Source of the DNA: Hofstenia miamia
Lineage: Eukaryota; Xenacoelomorpha; Acoela
NCBI GenBank assembly: GCA_004352715.1
Contig: SCFE01000105.1
Span: 506,205 to 570,204, forward strand
Length of the DNA: 64,000 nucleotides
Direction of reading: 5' to 3'
Positions 46,405 to 57,594 of the stretch are shown piece by piece (position 1 is the stretch's first letter; each line of letters begins with the position of its first letter). A model generated the notes under the pieces. The model saw only the letters and a program-made list of their open reading frames with translations. It was not told the origin of the DNA and did not search any database. The translations under genes were made by a program, and so were the position numbers.

Positions 46405-49400
46405 ATGATGTGGTATTATTTTGTCATCACTGGACATCTACTTACTCATACCTCAGCATTCAACACAACAGAGCATCAGAACTTTTCGACAACGACAACA
46501 GAACCCGCCTTACAATTCACAGGAAAGTATGTTAAGTTTTTAAGAAATTTCTAAATAACGGTTATTATTATAGAAAATTGATTGCCATAGTGATTGATGG
46601 ACTACCAGCTTCCGCAATGCATTCTTCAAAAATGTCTGCACTCCACAATATCATGCGAAGAGGAGTGTCAACTACACACATGCAACCGACTACGCCATCA
46701 TTAGAAGGACCTACTACAATATCTCTTTTAACAGGTATCATCTGATGAAAATCATCTTAAAATTTCTTACCATGATTGTCAATAGCTAGCAATTTTTTTT
46801 CGAAAATGAATGACATTGAAGTACTTATGGTTTAAAAATTATTAAATATCTTTGAAGTTTCCCTGATGAACAGGGCAGTTATATTTCTTTATTAAGAACA
46901 TCTTGAAATTTTTGAAACTCACTATATAGTGCTTAGAAAATTATTTTTTTCGTTTCATTGAAAATTTTTATTATTAAAAATAACACTGCTTATTAAGTTA
47001 CATTTTATCTAGTCCATTACAATATTATGAAAACTATTTAATGCAGATATATTTTCTTTCTACGCGGTTTTATCACTGCTAAGAAAGACCCAATCATACA
47101 GGGATTTTTTTTCAAAAAATACAATAGCTGGAACTTGAAGTGTAAATGTTCAAATTTAGACTGAGTAACTTAGGCTATAATAAAAACACTTAAGACTGTT
47201 CGGTGTTTAGAATGAAATAGATCACGTTTATTTTGCAAGATTGCATCCATTAATTAAATATATATTTGACCTGAATAATGTTTTAAGTTTACTGATGAAC
47301 TTACAATATTTTGTCAAAAACTATATGATTACACTCTCAAGTAGGTTTTTACTTGAGATGTCTTATACTTTGTAGTAAGTTTCAACGACTTATCTGTTGA
47401 TACTTAATTAAGTCAGTTATATTCATTTCAATTGTTATTAATTATGCTTAATTATGACGCAGTGACGACTTAGGCATGAATCCGTCATCGCATGGAATTA
47501 CAAACAACCTCATGAAGTCAAATAACATCACATTCTCATTTCGTGATCTTAACAGTGCAATTGATGAAGAATTTTGGTGGAAGGATGTCCATTTTATTTG
47601 GGATAAGCTCACAGATGCCGGAAGTTAGTAGTTCTATATTGCTAATCAATCTAGATTTTTCAGTAGAATGCAAACTAAAGGAATTTGTTTTTATGCATCA
47701 AGCTTAAAAATTTAACTGCTTAATAAAATTAAATTCTTTATCAGACAGATTTATAAAAATCGATTTTTATATTAGGATTTGCTGTTGCAGCCACGTCAAA
47801 TGTAACTAATTTGCTACACCAATTTTATAAGTATTAGCCTTCTGGAGTTCTTAATATTGATAATATAAACTTTATTAAATATTTATAAAAAGATAAATAA
47901 ATCCTTAATTTTGCCTGATTTTTTTGAACTGTAGCTTCTCAATTGAGCTTTGTAATTAAGACAGCTGTACCACATGCTGAGTGATTGGTTTAAGCAAACG
48001 CCAGTTTGCAGGTTAGAGAAAAAACGCACCTAACAATGAAGCTTTATTGAATTTTGTGATATGCAAATTAGAATATTCGTATTCTTTTTTTGTTTTTTTA
48101 AAGAATGATGCATCACATAACCCTAGCCTTAAAACCATTATCCTGAAACAGTTTAACTGAAAATATGTCATTCTTAGCTCCATATTAAAAAAGCAAATCT
48201 GTTTGCAAATTAAATGATATAGCTTTCGTTTTTCTCCTTTTCCCGTTTCATTAATATTCCCATATGCTAATATGCTTAAAAGCCTGTAATTTGTAGAAAA
48301 GACAGCAGTTTTTGGAACAGAATTGTGTCGAAATTCTTTGGGAGTTCTTTGTGAGGAAGACTGGTCGTTGCATCAGGATGGGGAAAACTTTGCTGAAACA
48401 CTAGATTACGTCACATACAATATGTCTGAAAATTATCTAGACGCGGCCTTCTTCTTCTTCAAACTTCCTGCACTTACAAAAAACACCCGCACATGCTCGG
48501 AATACGTCAAGTAAACAATTTGATTATATTAGCAATGTTATTAACTTTTTAGAATAGAAATAAAAACATTATTGATATACATTATATTAAGCAGTCTCTA
48601 AAATTAATTTGCAGATGATCCAAAACGATATTCGTAGTATCTTAGAAACGCAGAAGACAATCTTAAGCAATTAGACAATGATGTTTTATGGAAGCTTATT
48701 GACAAACATTTTGGTTCTTTACCGCTCACTGATGTCATCAATGTGTTGATATTTGGAAATCGTGCCTATTGGAAGGTAGATCAAGTTCTCACTTCTCTTA
48801 CAGATAAACTTAACGAAGATCTTGCAGGCAAGGTCAATGTTGTAAACGATGGACATTCCGCAGTCTTTCTTGATGCTTATCTAACACCAGGAATCTCTTT
48901 AGCAAAAGTAACATAATTAATCATATTTTTAATTATGATTTAATTTCATATAGATTATAAAATACTGAATTTAGTTTAGATTTATATTTAAAATTGAGGT
49001 AAATTTTTTGCAATTGTTGTAAACAGATTAAGTGTTTTCCCTCCTATAGAGCCCAATTTTTTACGAATCTGCCTTACTTTCAAGCGTAACATTCCAGTTA
49101 CAACCATTCAGAAATTTAAAAGCAAATCTCATAGGTTACTGAAGCTAAATAATTCAGAGGAACTGCATAATATTAATTACTGATAATCCATATAATTAAG
49201 TGTAATTACATTCCGCACCGATTATGGCCCCAAATTTTATATGCTTAAATTAGCATGGTCAAACCCTGAATCAGGATTTTCAGAAGGTATTCGATTCAGT
49301 CTGGCCTCGCCCTGCATACCCATGGACATATCAGAACCATTTACAACTCTTGCAGTAACAAATTTACAAATATCGATATAAATGTTTTAATTTTGCGAGG

Positions 49401-50446
49401 GCAATTAATACAACATTTTAATGTAGTATGTGTAGCATTTTTAATAACTCAATGCACGTAATTTCACTCGTAAAGCATGTTAAAATAACACACTGCAGTT
49501 AATTAGATGTTTTAGACTTACAACGAACTAAGATCGACCAGCACGCAATTTTCAGTTTATATGAAGAGCAATTTTCCGAAGGAATGGCACTATAAAGATG
49601 GACATTTCGCGGCACCCCTAGTGATTTATTCTAAAAACCCTATAGTCCTCACAATGGTAAGTTATTAATTTTGCCAAGAAGAGCCGTATGCTCTTACTAC
49701 TTTAATCTTCAAACTTACAAAATTTGGTTAGAATAAGAAGAACCTCGAAAGCCATGCTGGTTGCGTTGGCATTGAGGGATATCCTGGAAATGACAGTAGA
49801 AGCTTCACTCTTCTTGTAGGTGCTGGTCCAGGTATAATCAAATTTTATAATGAACTTGAAAACTTAAATAAAAAATTTGGAAGCATGTAAGCATATAGAT
49901 TTGCAACCAATTAGTTTGTCAAATAGTCAAGAACCTCAAAGAAGTAAACATAATTAAGAAATTGTAATGAACAAAAAAGGCAAAAACTCTGGATTTACTT
50001 TAATTCAACAAACAAATTATTACAATTTTTTCAGGTAGAATTAAAATATTTACCAGTTATATTCCTTGGATGTCCGAGTGGGGTCTATTTGAACTATACA
50101 TTTTTACAAATTTTCATTTAATTCGAGTGAACAATTTAAATACTGCGAGTAAGACACATCGTACTTTAAAATCCTAAATGCATTTTATATTTGTGTTTTC
50201 CTTTAAATTGCATTTCAAGGATACATCCGTATCATCTTCAATTAAGTTAGCACTATTTTCAAGTACAAATAAAGAAATCGTAAGAATATTGCAACATAGA
50301 CACAACAAAAGTCCTTGAATTTATACAGCTCCTTCAGCATAACGATTCCCTTTTATACGACACCATGCACTTCACCAAATTCTCTCGTAATACTTGTGTG
50401 CATGTACGCGAATACTATTACCAAGTCTGTAAATCCCAAATTCGAA

Positions 50447-50487
<41 letters not shown>

Positions 50488-51087
50488 GTGTATTAGCTAA
50501 TTTCATCAATGAGCACTTGTATGTGTACAAAATAACCTTTATTCTAGCACTTAATATGGTTTTCGTTGGAATTGATGTATCTTTTTCCCACAAATTTGAT
50601 ATTTTTTTAAAATAATGCACGAATTATTGCAATTCTAGAATTTGAAATGCGAAAATGTAGAGTAGGACTAGAATTACAATAAGAATTTTTGCACCATTTC
50701 CCACAATTTCTATTGCTTTCTAATATCGGAATCACTGTAATTAATAAATTTTGAAAATCAGAGATAGAATTACCTAACCGGCTCCTGCAGATTAACCGGA
50801 CCGCACCTGTTTACCCGGTTTTAACCTCAACGGATTAACCGGACCGGATCCAGCACTAGTGTAACCCTAAACATTCTAGTGAAATAATATAAGTACCATC
50901 GGTTTTGTCCACATTTTCCAACATTTTTTTTCCAAGACTATTAAATTCAAAAACGCAGTTAAACTATAATGAAACTTTCAACTTGGGTTGTAATTATAAA
51001 CGGTGTTCCTCAAGGAACAATGTCAAGAGTTTCCCCTTTTATATAGGTTATGCGTTGAAGATTTAGCTAATAATAACAACTACCATG

Positions 51088-51120
<33 letters not shown>

Positions 51121-52910
51121 NNNNNNNNNNNNNNNNNNNNNNNNNNNNNNNNNNNNNNNNNNNNNNNNNNNNNNNNNNNNNNNNNNNNNNNNNNNNNNNN
51201 NNNNNNNNNNNNNNNNNNNNNNNNNNNNNNNNNNNNNNNNNNNNNNNNNNNNNNTATATATATATAGTTATTGTAATAGAAAATAAGTCGTTAGACTTCT
51301 ACTGAATTTAACACTGATTGAAAACTGGTTAGGCCGACATTTATGGGAATGGGAAATGGCAGCCAGCATGGACTGACTGAGAAAAACGGCTTGTAGCAAA
51401 GTGTGCACCTTGTTGTCTATTCCAACTCTGGATTTATCAACTCAAACTGAAATCAAGATATAGAGCACAGTTTCTTTTTAATCATGACATACGCACCATA
51501 CGTACAAAACATGTATACCCGTTATCATAAAATCAATCTAAAGTAGTTTAACTCATTGTGTCCTGGATTAATGGCAGTGAAATCCAATATGCAACACAGT
51601 TCAATACAAATTATGCATTTAAAATTAAATATTATGCATGCATGAATCAATAATAACAGACTGTGAAATTGTTGAATGCAGTAATATTTAATTAAGAAGC
51701 AGATTTTCATACATTTCAGCTTATTTTCTTTAGAATTTGACGAGAATGTTAAAATCAAGTCAGTGAGAATTACTGATGTTTACCCCTTGATATGTGATTT
51801 ATTCAATATCGACTATGGTGAAATCGATGGCAAATATGATGAAATTGCATATATGCTCTTAAAGACTCCTCATTATGGTGGTGGCCATGCTGCAGTTATA
51901 GTAGTTGTTGCAGCAATTATTGTAATTACATCTGTCACCATGGTAATTCTTGTAATTTTGAGACGACATCGAGTGGAAAAAGAATACGCGTAAGTATTTG
52001 TTAGCACTCTTCCTTCAAATATGTCCAATTGAATTATGTCGTTGACGAATAAAAAAATTCTTTACATAACGGATAATGTTGAACCATGTTATACACTATA
52101 TGATATTGTTTTATCAAGGAATTCAAAAATAGTCATCCAAAGATGATATTATTAAAATTTAAGCATATTCCTGCAATATTAAAGTGCTGAGTTATGTTCA
52201 GAAATATAAGTGGGGATAAGTTTGATGTGGAAATTCCAATTTTTAATAAATTTCACCCCAATTCTTAAGAACTCTACAAATCGTAAGCCCTTTATTCATA
52301 CATTGAATTGATTTGCAAATTGAATAGGCAGAAAAACTCTGGGAATAAATTACTTTACCATAAATAAATTTTGGCATATCTTAGACCATTTCAACTGACA
52401 TAAACCAGAATTTCAGAACATTGTATTGTAAAACATTAATATCCAAAAATGCAAATGAAAACTTGGGTATAATTTAATTTAACCGATTGCTTGTTACTTT
52501 ATGTGGGAAGTTTTATATAATTTTGCGATATTGGTAACTTTTTTTATATTTTTGGCACAATATTTATAGTAAATAGCAACCGATGTGCTAAACTTAATAA
52601 AGAACTCTGTTCTAGAATTTATTTTAATAACCATTAAATTCAAATTATCAGGTTAATTTGTCAAGTAATCATATGCAAATTGACAAGAATTGTAATAAAC
52701 ATGGTTTCATAATCCACTAATTTATAATAAACATGAAATGCGAAATGCACACAAATATATTTTAAACAAATATCTAAATGTCTAGATAAGAAAATTATTT
52801 TTCATTTGATGGAAATCTTTATGAATTGTGTACCTAGAATGTGTATCCCTGAACAAGTGACAGTATCTCGCCCAACAGTTGTTTCTTCACATGCAACAGA
52901 TACCGTGTGA
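46405..52910 (+). CDS. ENPP-family type I membrane protein, probable pseudoenzyme (9 exons, 492 aa)
   Basis: Exons: 46405-46526, 46574-46734, 47474-47623, 48297-48510, 48646-48907, 49516-49656, 49732-49831, 51734-51989, 52838-52910. All introns are GT-AG, every phase agrees and the total is 1,479 nt. A short hydrophobic N-terminus (residues 1-18) fits a signal peptide; the ectodomain follows the ENPP alkaline-phosphatase fold (VIDGLP, LLTGMNPSSHGI, VINVLIF, VYPLICDLFNI). A transmembrane helix spans about 436-459, followed by a basic stop-transfer and a 33-residue tail ending TDTV. Length and layout resemble ENPP4/5, without somatomedin B or nuclease-like domains. Metal ligand D49 remains, but the nucleophile Thr position is E85, the DHG pair is N254-R255, the PDxxGH site reads PALTK, and the late GTH His is Y418. 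Catalysis is therefore unlikely. The first exon is the least certain. Confidence 0.88.
50759..50858. mobile_element. Possible 100-bp MITE with AACCGG arrays, in intron 7
   Basis: It begins CAGAGATAGAATTACC and in reverse complement TAGTGCTGGATCCGG, both of YAGNGNT hAT style. AACCGG/CCGGTT words recur along it. Flanking octamers do not match, so the call rests on end style only. Confidence 0.35.
51087..51266. repeat. TA microsatellite with 134-N gap, in intron 7
   Basis: (TA) repeats run up to 51119, N fill 51121-51254, and TA repeats resume at 51255-51266. Another TA run is at 50451-50483 in the same intron. Confidence 0.9.
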
Positions 52911-52952
52911 CTCTTCAAAAATCAAACTAGATGTCATGAAGTTGTATTCCGT

Positions 52953-52958
52953 AATAAA
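52953..52958 (+). terminator. Polyadenylation signal of the ENPP-family gene
   Basis: AATAAA lies 43 nt after the stop codon of exon 9, as expected for the 3' end of the transcript. Confidence 0.6.
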
Positions 52959-53369
52959 ACAACATAAATTTCCAAAGTACGGCAACTGTTTTAGTTGTTT
53001 AAGTTAATTATTTTGTATTGAGAATTTAGTGTAATAGAATTCTTTAGTCAGATCTTTGTTAGTCTATTGCTTAGAAAAAGTACAACGAAAATATTTTTAG
53101 TGAGTGGAAAAGAAAAAGGAAAAACATTTAGGTGAGCATTTGTTTAAAATTGAGTGAATAATTTAACAATAAGAACCCTTTCAATGCATCAAAAAAAGGA
53201 ATATCAACCATCTATGGCACATATAGTACTATAAAACATACTTAGAGTTGAAAATTGGCTATGTCAACTAATTCTTTTTGCCTGAATTTTTTTTACATTT
53301 ATTAATAAGCAAAAACTACAATCTATGGGTGTGCATAGGAACCACCTTAGATGAGACTCGAGGGCACAA

Positions 53370-53818
53370 AATATTCTCAAACTCATCAAAAACTTACCAC
53401 CTTATAATACGATATCAATGCCTGATTTTTTTCATAAACAGAACTCCAGATCAAAAAAAATCCACATGCATTAAGTGCAGAAAAAAATTCTTGAAAGAAT
53501 CCTTAATTAATCCCGCTATCCGAATATAGAATTCATTATCTAAAGAGATAAAGAACATTGAAAAATGTTTTGCCTTAAGCAAAAATACATCTCAGGTCAA
53601 TCATGGATAGGATGCAAATTCTAAAAACAATGATTATTCAACAACCCGTACTTGAAATCTCCTAGTAATTTCTTCCTACCCTGTTAGATTTATTGTATAG
53701 TATTTTTATGCTTTTGTATGTATTTGTAAGTATGTTTGTATATTTTGACGCTATTCAGATAAATTATCAGTTTTTAATTGAAATATTTATCTGAATAAAA
53801 AATATTTTATCTTATTAT
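53370..53818 (+). pseudogene. LINE 3' end, same family as 4895-7701
   Basis: Broken frames give LIKNLPPYNTI and the following C-terminal ORF2 segment of the 4895-7701 element. The ATTCAGATAAA/TTTATCTGAAT hairpin (53753-53763 and 53786-53796) and a TTATCTTATTA-like tail follow. Several stops and a missing upstream part make it a dead, 5'-truncated copy. Confidence 0.75.
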
Positions 53819-54032
53819 AATACCTCACCTATAAATTATGGGAGTCAAAAATTCGAAAATCTCAATAATTAAGAAACTTGAACTTAACTATAAATTAACA
53901 TTTGATGTTTATAAAAGAAATTTTAGCTACACAAAAAATATGTCTGTAAAGCTTGCCCTTTTCCTCAAAATGTATTTCAAATCAATATTACACTAGACGA
54001 CAAAAGAAACAGCTGCATCTGCTAGTTTACTC

Positions 54033-54330
54033 CAGAGATGGAATCGGATCCAAAATTTTAGGATCCGATCCGAATTTTTAAAAAACATTTAGTTTACGAT
54101 CCGAAACGGATCCGATTGTAAATAAGTATTATAACAATAAATAAGCATAGATTTAAAATATAATTGTTTTTTTTCATAAAATGGGCCTAAACTGACCGGA
54201 TTTCGGCTGAGCCTAAGTTTTTTGGCATGGTTCTATAAAAACTCTTGTATAAATGGTTATAATAATCATGAACCTTCTGAAAACTAAGTTAATCTTAGCA
54301 TTGCAAGTGGCTTATAGTGCATCTTAAATG
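54033..54330 (+). mobile_element. Truncated copy of the GATCCG-family hAT MITE
   Basis: Starts CAGAGATGGAATCGGATCC and follows the 5' part of 32729-33541 for about 300 bp, including the GATCCG-rich start. Similarity is then lost, and RT sequence begins at about 54363. No 3' end is seen. Confidence 0.7.
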
Positions 54331-54362
54331 AGAATTTTATAACTATATTAGCATTTTTTCAG

Positions 54363-55220
54363 ATTGGGTATGCACTAAAAATGGGGTTCCTCAGGGTACA
54401 ATTTTGGGTCCCTTATTATTTAATATTTACATAAATGATTTGTCCGAGCAAGTAACATGTGACGTTATACAATATGCAGATGACACAATATTATTTCATT
54501 CTAATTAATTTCCCGAAAAAGTGGTTCAAACTCTCGAAACAAACTGTGCTTCTCTTGCTAGATAATTTGCTTCTTTAAAACTAAGAGTAAATCCACTAAA
54601 AACTCAATTCTGTATTGTTAAATCAAAAACTAAATCTACTGATACTTCAAGATACAAACTTAATTTCAACGGCATTCAAATAAAACAGGTTGAGTCTTTT
54701 AAGTACCTCGGAATAATTTTTGACATAAATCTAAATTTTGAAGAGCAACTAAATCATGTTGTTAGAAAAATGGCCATATCGATTAAAGCAATTAAATTTA
54801 TTTCTCAAAAACTTCCAACTAAAGCAAAAATTCGAATAATATATGCTCTAATATTAAGTCATTTTAACTATGCCAATATAATCTACACAGATATAAACCA
54901 AAAATTTCTCAGGAAATTCCAAGTGAAACTAAATTGGGCTATCAAAGTAGCAGTAAATAATCATACCTTTAATAAGAATATGAATATAGAAAAATTTAAA
55001 AATTATTTCTACATCCGCACTGTTACAAAAATTTAAGGAAAACTCATTTGGAAACGTGGGTAAGGCAATGGAACAAATATCAATTCAATGAATTCCGACG
55101 CTGTGCAAAGAAGATAATCCCTAGCAAAAATTCATATCTGGCAGAAAATGGACATGATACAAATTCTAAAACAGTGATTAAGCGATTACTACATGTTAGT
55201 CTAGTGTTATAAATATAATT
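54363..55220 (+). pseudogene. LINE reverse transcriptase with intact YADD but in-frame stops
   Basis: The frame gives [20 protein letters not shown], then [12 protein letters not shown] (catalytic motif retained), KTQFCIV, FKYLGIIFDINLNF and LSHFNYAN, followed by a decayed C-terminus near 55130-55200. The parts line up with the 4895-7701 family but are clearly diverged. TAA after HSN, TAG in the next segment and later shifts inactivate it. The 5' end is truncated just upstream of RT motif B. Confidence 0.8.
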
Positions 55221-56132
55221 TTTTTTGATGATGTTATTTCCATATCCTTATCCTTGTTATTTACAATAACTAAACTACCTTCTTGTATTTGAGAAATCAG
55301 GTACAAGTAACACCATTAGCATATCTGATTAAATAGTATTGAAGTTCAAATCAATACCGTAATTACTACCAACAACTTTTGCTTGTACTCAAAAGATTTT
55401 CCTAGTTTTCCTATAAGATTGGCTTTCGTATTTGCTTTGCACTGGCTCTACTTAATGCTATGCCTCGTAGTAATGTGAAAACTATCTTACACTAGTCACA
55501 GAAATGTAAAATGCCAAAGAGAGTGCATCTTTCAATTGTCAAATCGAAAAAATTTCAAGAGTTTGCTGACAAGCTTCTGATGAAAACAAGATGAGAATTA
55601 AAATCAAAACCTGCAACCTTTTGAAGAAAGTTTCAATAGCCCAATAAAAGTGTTTGGCGAATATATGTAGATGAAATGCAAATAAAAAAATTTACTTCAT
55701 ATTTGCTTTGCGTTTACATGTGTGAGTCTATGCAAGTAAGTCTCTATCTAAATATTTGCTAGGAATTTGCTATGATAGCAAAGGTTGTCATGGTTTCAAT
55801 CCATGTAATGAAAATAGACATCTACACAATTCAAAACTGGCATAAAAATATTTTAGGCACATTTTATAGGGAATCGTATAATAATCTATAAAATAAACCA
55901 AATTTGAAGAGAATGTTAGAATTTTATATTTTTGTTAACATATTTGAATCCAATTGTTTCAAAAAGAATTCGACATTGCTCAAGAAATTTCATATTTCCT
56001 ATTGAAGAAAACAGTAATACAGAACATTCAGAAATCTTTCCTCGTATTTCAATGGGGAATTTTTTCTGCTGATATTTTAATAACTGTTCACATAATTGGT
56101 GTTTTAATCTTAAGAAGAACATGCAAAATATA

Positions 56133-56157
56133 TTTCGACTTACAAAGTCATCGTCAG
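56133..56157 (-). ncRNA. Hammerhead-like core in the left (inverted) arm
   Basis: Exact inverse copy of the module at 57570-57594: CTGACGA, one nucleotide, a GACTT/AAGTC hairpin and GAAA on the - strand. Confidence 0.45.
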
Positions 56158-56213
56158 TTTTACAAATTATTCCCTCTAAATTTACTCGATTTTACAATAA
56201 TAATTATAATTTC

Positions 56214-56494
56214 TTAAATTTTAAAAAGTGGCAAACTTAATTTATAAATATAGTCTTCTTTTGTGTTTAAACTTGGTTGCAAGGATTTTATAAAAATACT
56301 CTCAATAATCTTTAAATTACTTGATCTTGACGTCTGATGTAATATTTTTGTTTCAAAATTTAGTCCGCATTTATTTAGATGATTAGATATATTAGAACTG
56401 GTCTCATGTTCTTTAATTCTTCTTGATAGTTGCCTACTAGAAAAACCAATATAATCTGCACCACAGGTGCATTTGATTAGATAAATTATATTTA
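56214..56494 (-). pseudogene. GIY-YIG endonuclease reading frame, intact in the inverted arm
   Basis: On the - strand the arm encodes, without stops, IIYLIKCTCGADYIGF, SRRIKEHETSSN and a C-terminal ESIFIKSLQPSLNTKED segment, ending at TAA 56214-56216. The corresponding right-hand copy has lost 8 bp after RRIK and is frameshifted. So the fossil arm keeps the better version of the domain, although it has no start codon or RT attached. Confidence 0.65.
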
Positions 56495-57130
56495 ATGGAA
56501 TTTAATAACACATTTTATCGTCAAAAAGATGGTTTAGCCATGGGAAATCCGTTAAGTTCTACTCTTGCAAATATATATTTAACTACAATTGAAAACAAAT
56601 TTACAACATCATACATCCCCTTCATTTATTATCAACGCTATATAGATGATATATTTGCATTAGTAAAAAATGAAGAAACATCAGAAAACATACTTACAAA
56701 ATTGAATTTAATTGACAAGAATATTCAGTTTACAAAAGAGATTGAAACTAAGAACAAATTTCATTTTTTGAATGTACAAATAATTAGAAAAGATAACAAA
56801 TTTGAAACTGGAATCTATTATAAACCAACAGACACAGGATTGTTATTGAACTACAACTCAAATACGCCTTTAAATTACAAAATATCTTTAATTAAAGGTT
56901 GTATTCATCGAATATTTGACAATTGCAGCACATATAGAACAATAAACCAAGAAATAGGAAAACTTAAGATCGAATTAAAGAAGAATGAATATCCAAATAA
57001 TTTGATAGATCGACATATTAAGAAATCATTAGAAGACATTTTAATTAAAAACAAAAGATCAAAAACAATCAAACTAATTATGAACATTGTTTTAAGATCG
57101 AATATAGAGGTCTTCATACCGAAAACATGA
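56495..57130 (+). pseudogene. Penelope-type reverse transcriptase, N-terminally truncated
   Basis: The frame begins at the junction with the inverted arm and includes QKDGLAMGNPLSSTLANIYL (motif B-like) and RYIDDIFAL, the Penelope form of the YxDD catalytic box. FHFLNVQI and YYKPTDTG follow, in the thumb and connecting region. The fingers and first catalytic Asp region are missing because the element is 5' truncated. The frame is lost at about 57100-57130, and the endonuclease continues in another frame. Confidence 0.85.
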
Positions 57131-57514
57131 TCAAAGAACTCAAAAAAATATCAATAATTAAAGAAAATGTTAGATTTATATATAGCAATCATAAGCTAAG
57201 AACAAAATTTCAATTAAAATCTACAACTGAAGAAACCAATAAATCAAATATAATTTATCAAATCAAATGCACCTGTGGTGAAGATTATATTGGTTTTTCT
57301 AGTAGGCAACTATCAAGAAGAATTAAAGACCAGTTCTAATATATCTAATCATCTAAATAAATGCGGACTAAATTTTGAAAGAATATTACATCAGACGTCA
57401 AGATCAAGTAATTTAAAGATTATTGAGAGTATTTTTATAAAATCCTTGCAACCAAGTTTAAACACAAAAGAAGACTATATTTATAAATTAAATTTGCCAC
57501 TTTTTAAGATTTAA
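57127..57514 (+). pseudogene. Penelope GIY-YIG endonuclease, frameshifted
   Basis: First part (57127-57339): a linker, then IIYQIKCTCGEDYIGF, the GIY-YIG signature, and SRRIK. An 8-bp deletion relative to the inverted arm shifts the frame. The rest (57275-57514) supplies SSNISNHLNKCG and the SIFIKSLQPSLNTKED end. This domain nicks DNA for target-primed reverse transcription in this class; this copy is broken. Confidence 0.8.
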
Positions 57515-57569
57515 GAAATTATAATTATTATTGTAAAATCTAGTACATTTAGAGGGAATAATTTGAAAA

Positions 57570-57594
57570 CTGACGATGACTTTGTAAGTCGAAA
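57570..57594 (+). ncRNA. Hammerhead-like core near the Penelope 3' end
   Basis: CTGACGA, one nucleotide, a 5-bp stem GACTT/AAGTC with a 3-nt loop, then GAAA. The following T-AT-A-T gives the same minimal stem III geometry as at 20689-20716, with a U-A pair replacing C-G, and AUU as the cleavage-site candidate. Stem I pairing is weak (2 bp visible). A relic is as likely as an active ribozyme. Confidence 0.45.

Noticed and set aside
48610-48645. Alternative acceptor TTTGCAG for exon 5 of the ENPP-family gene
   Set aside because: Using it puts an in-frame TAG before the conserved segment; the acceptor ending at 48645 keeps phase and frame.
51003-51305. 100-codon frame across the TA microsatellite
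   Set aside because: Tyr-Ile runs from TA repeats plus N.
55954-56217. 87-codon hydrophobic frame
   Set aside because: It runs into the inverted Penelope arm and has no independent support.
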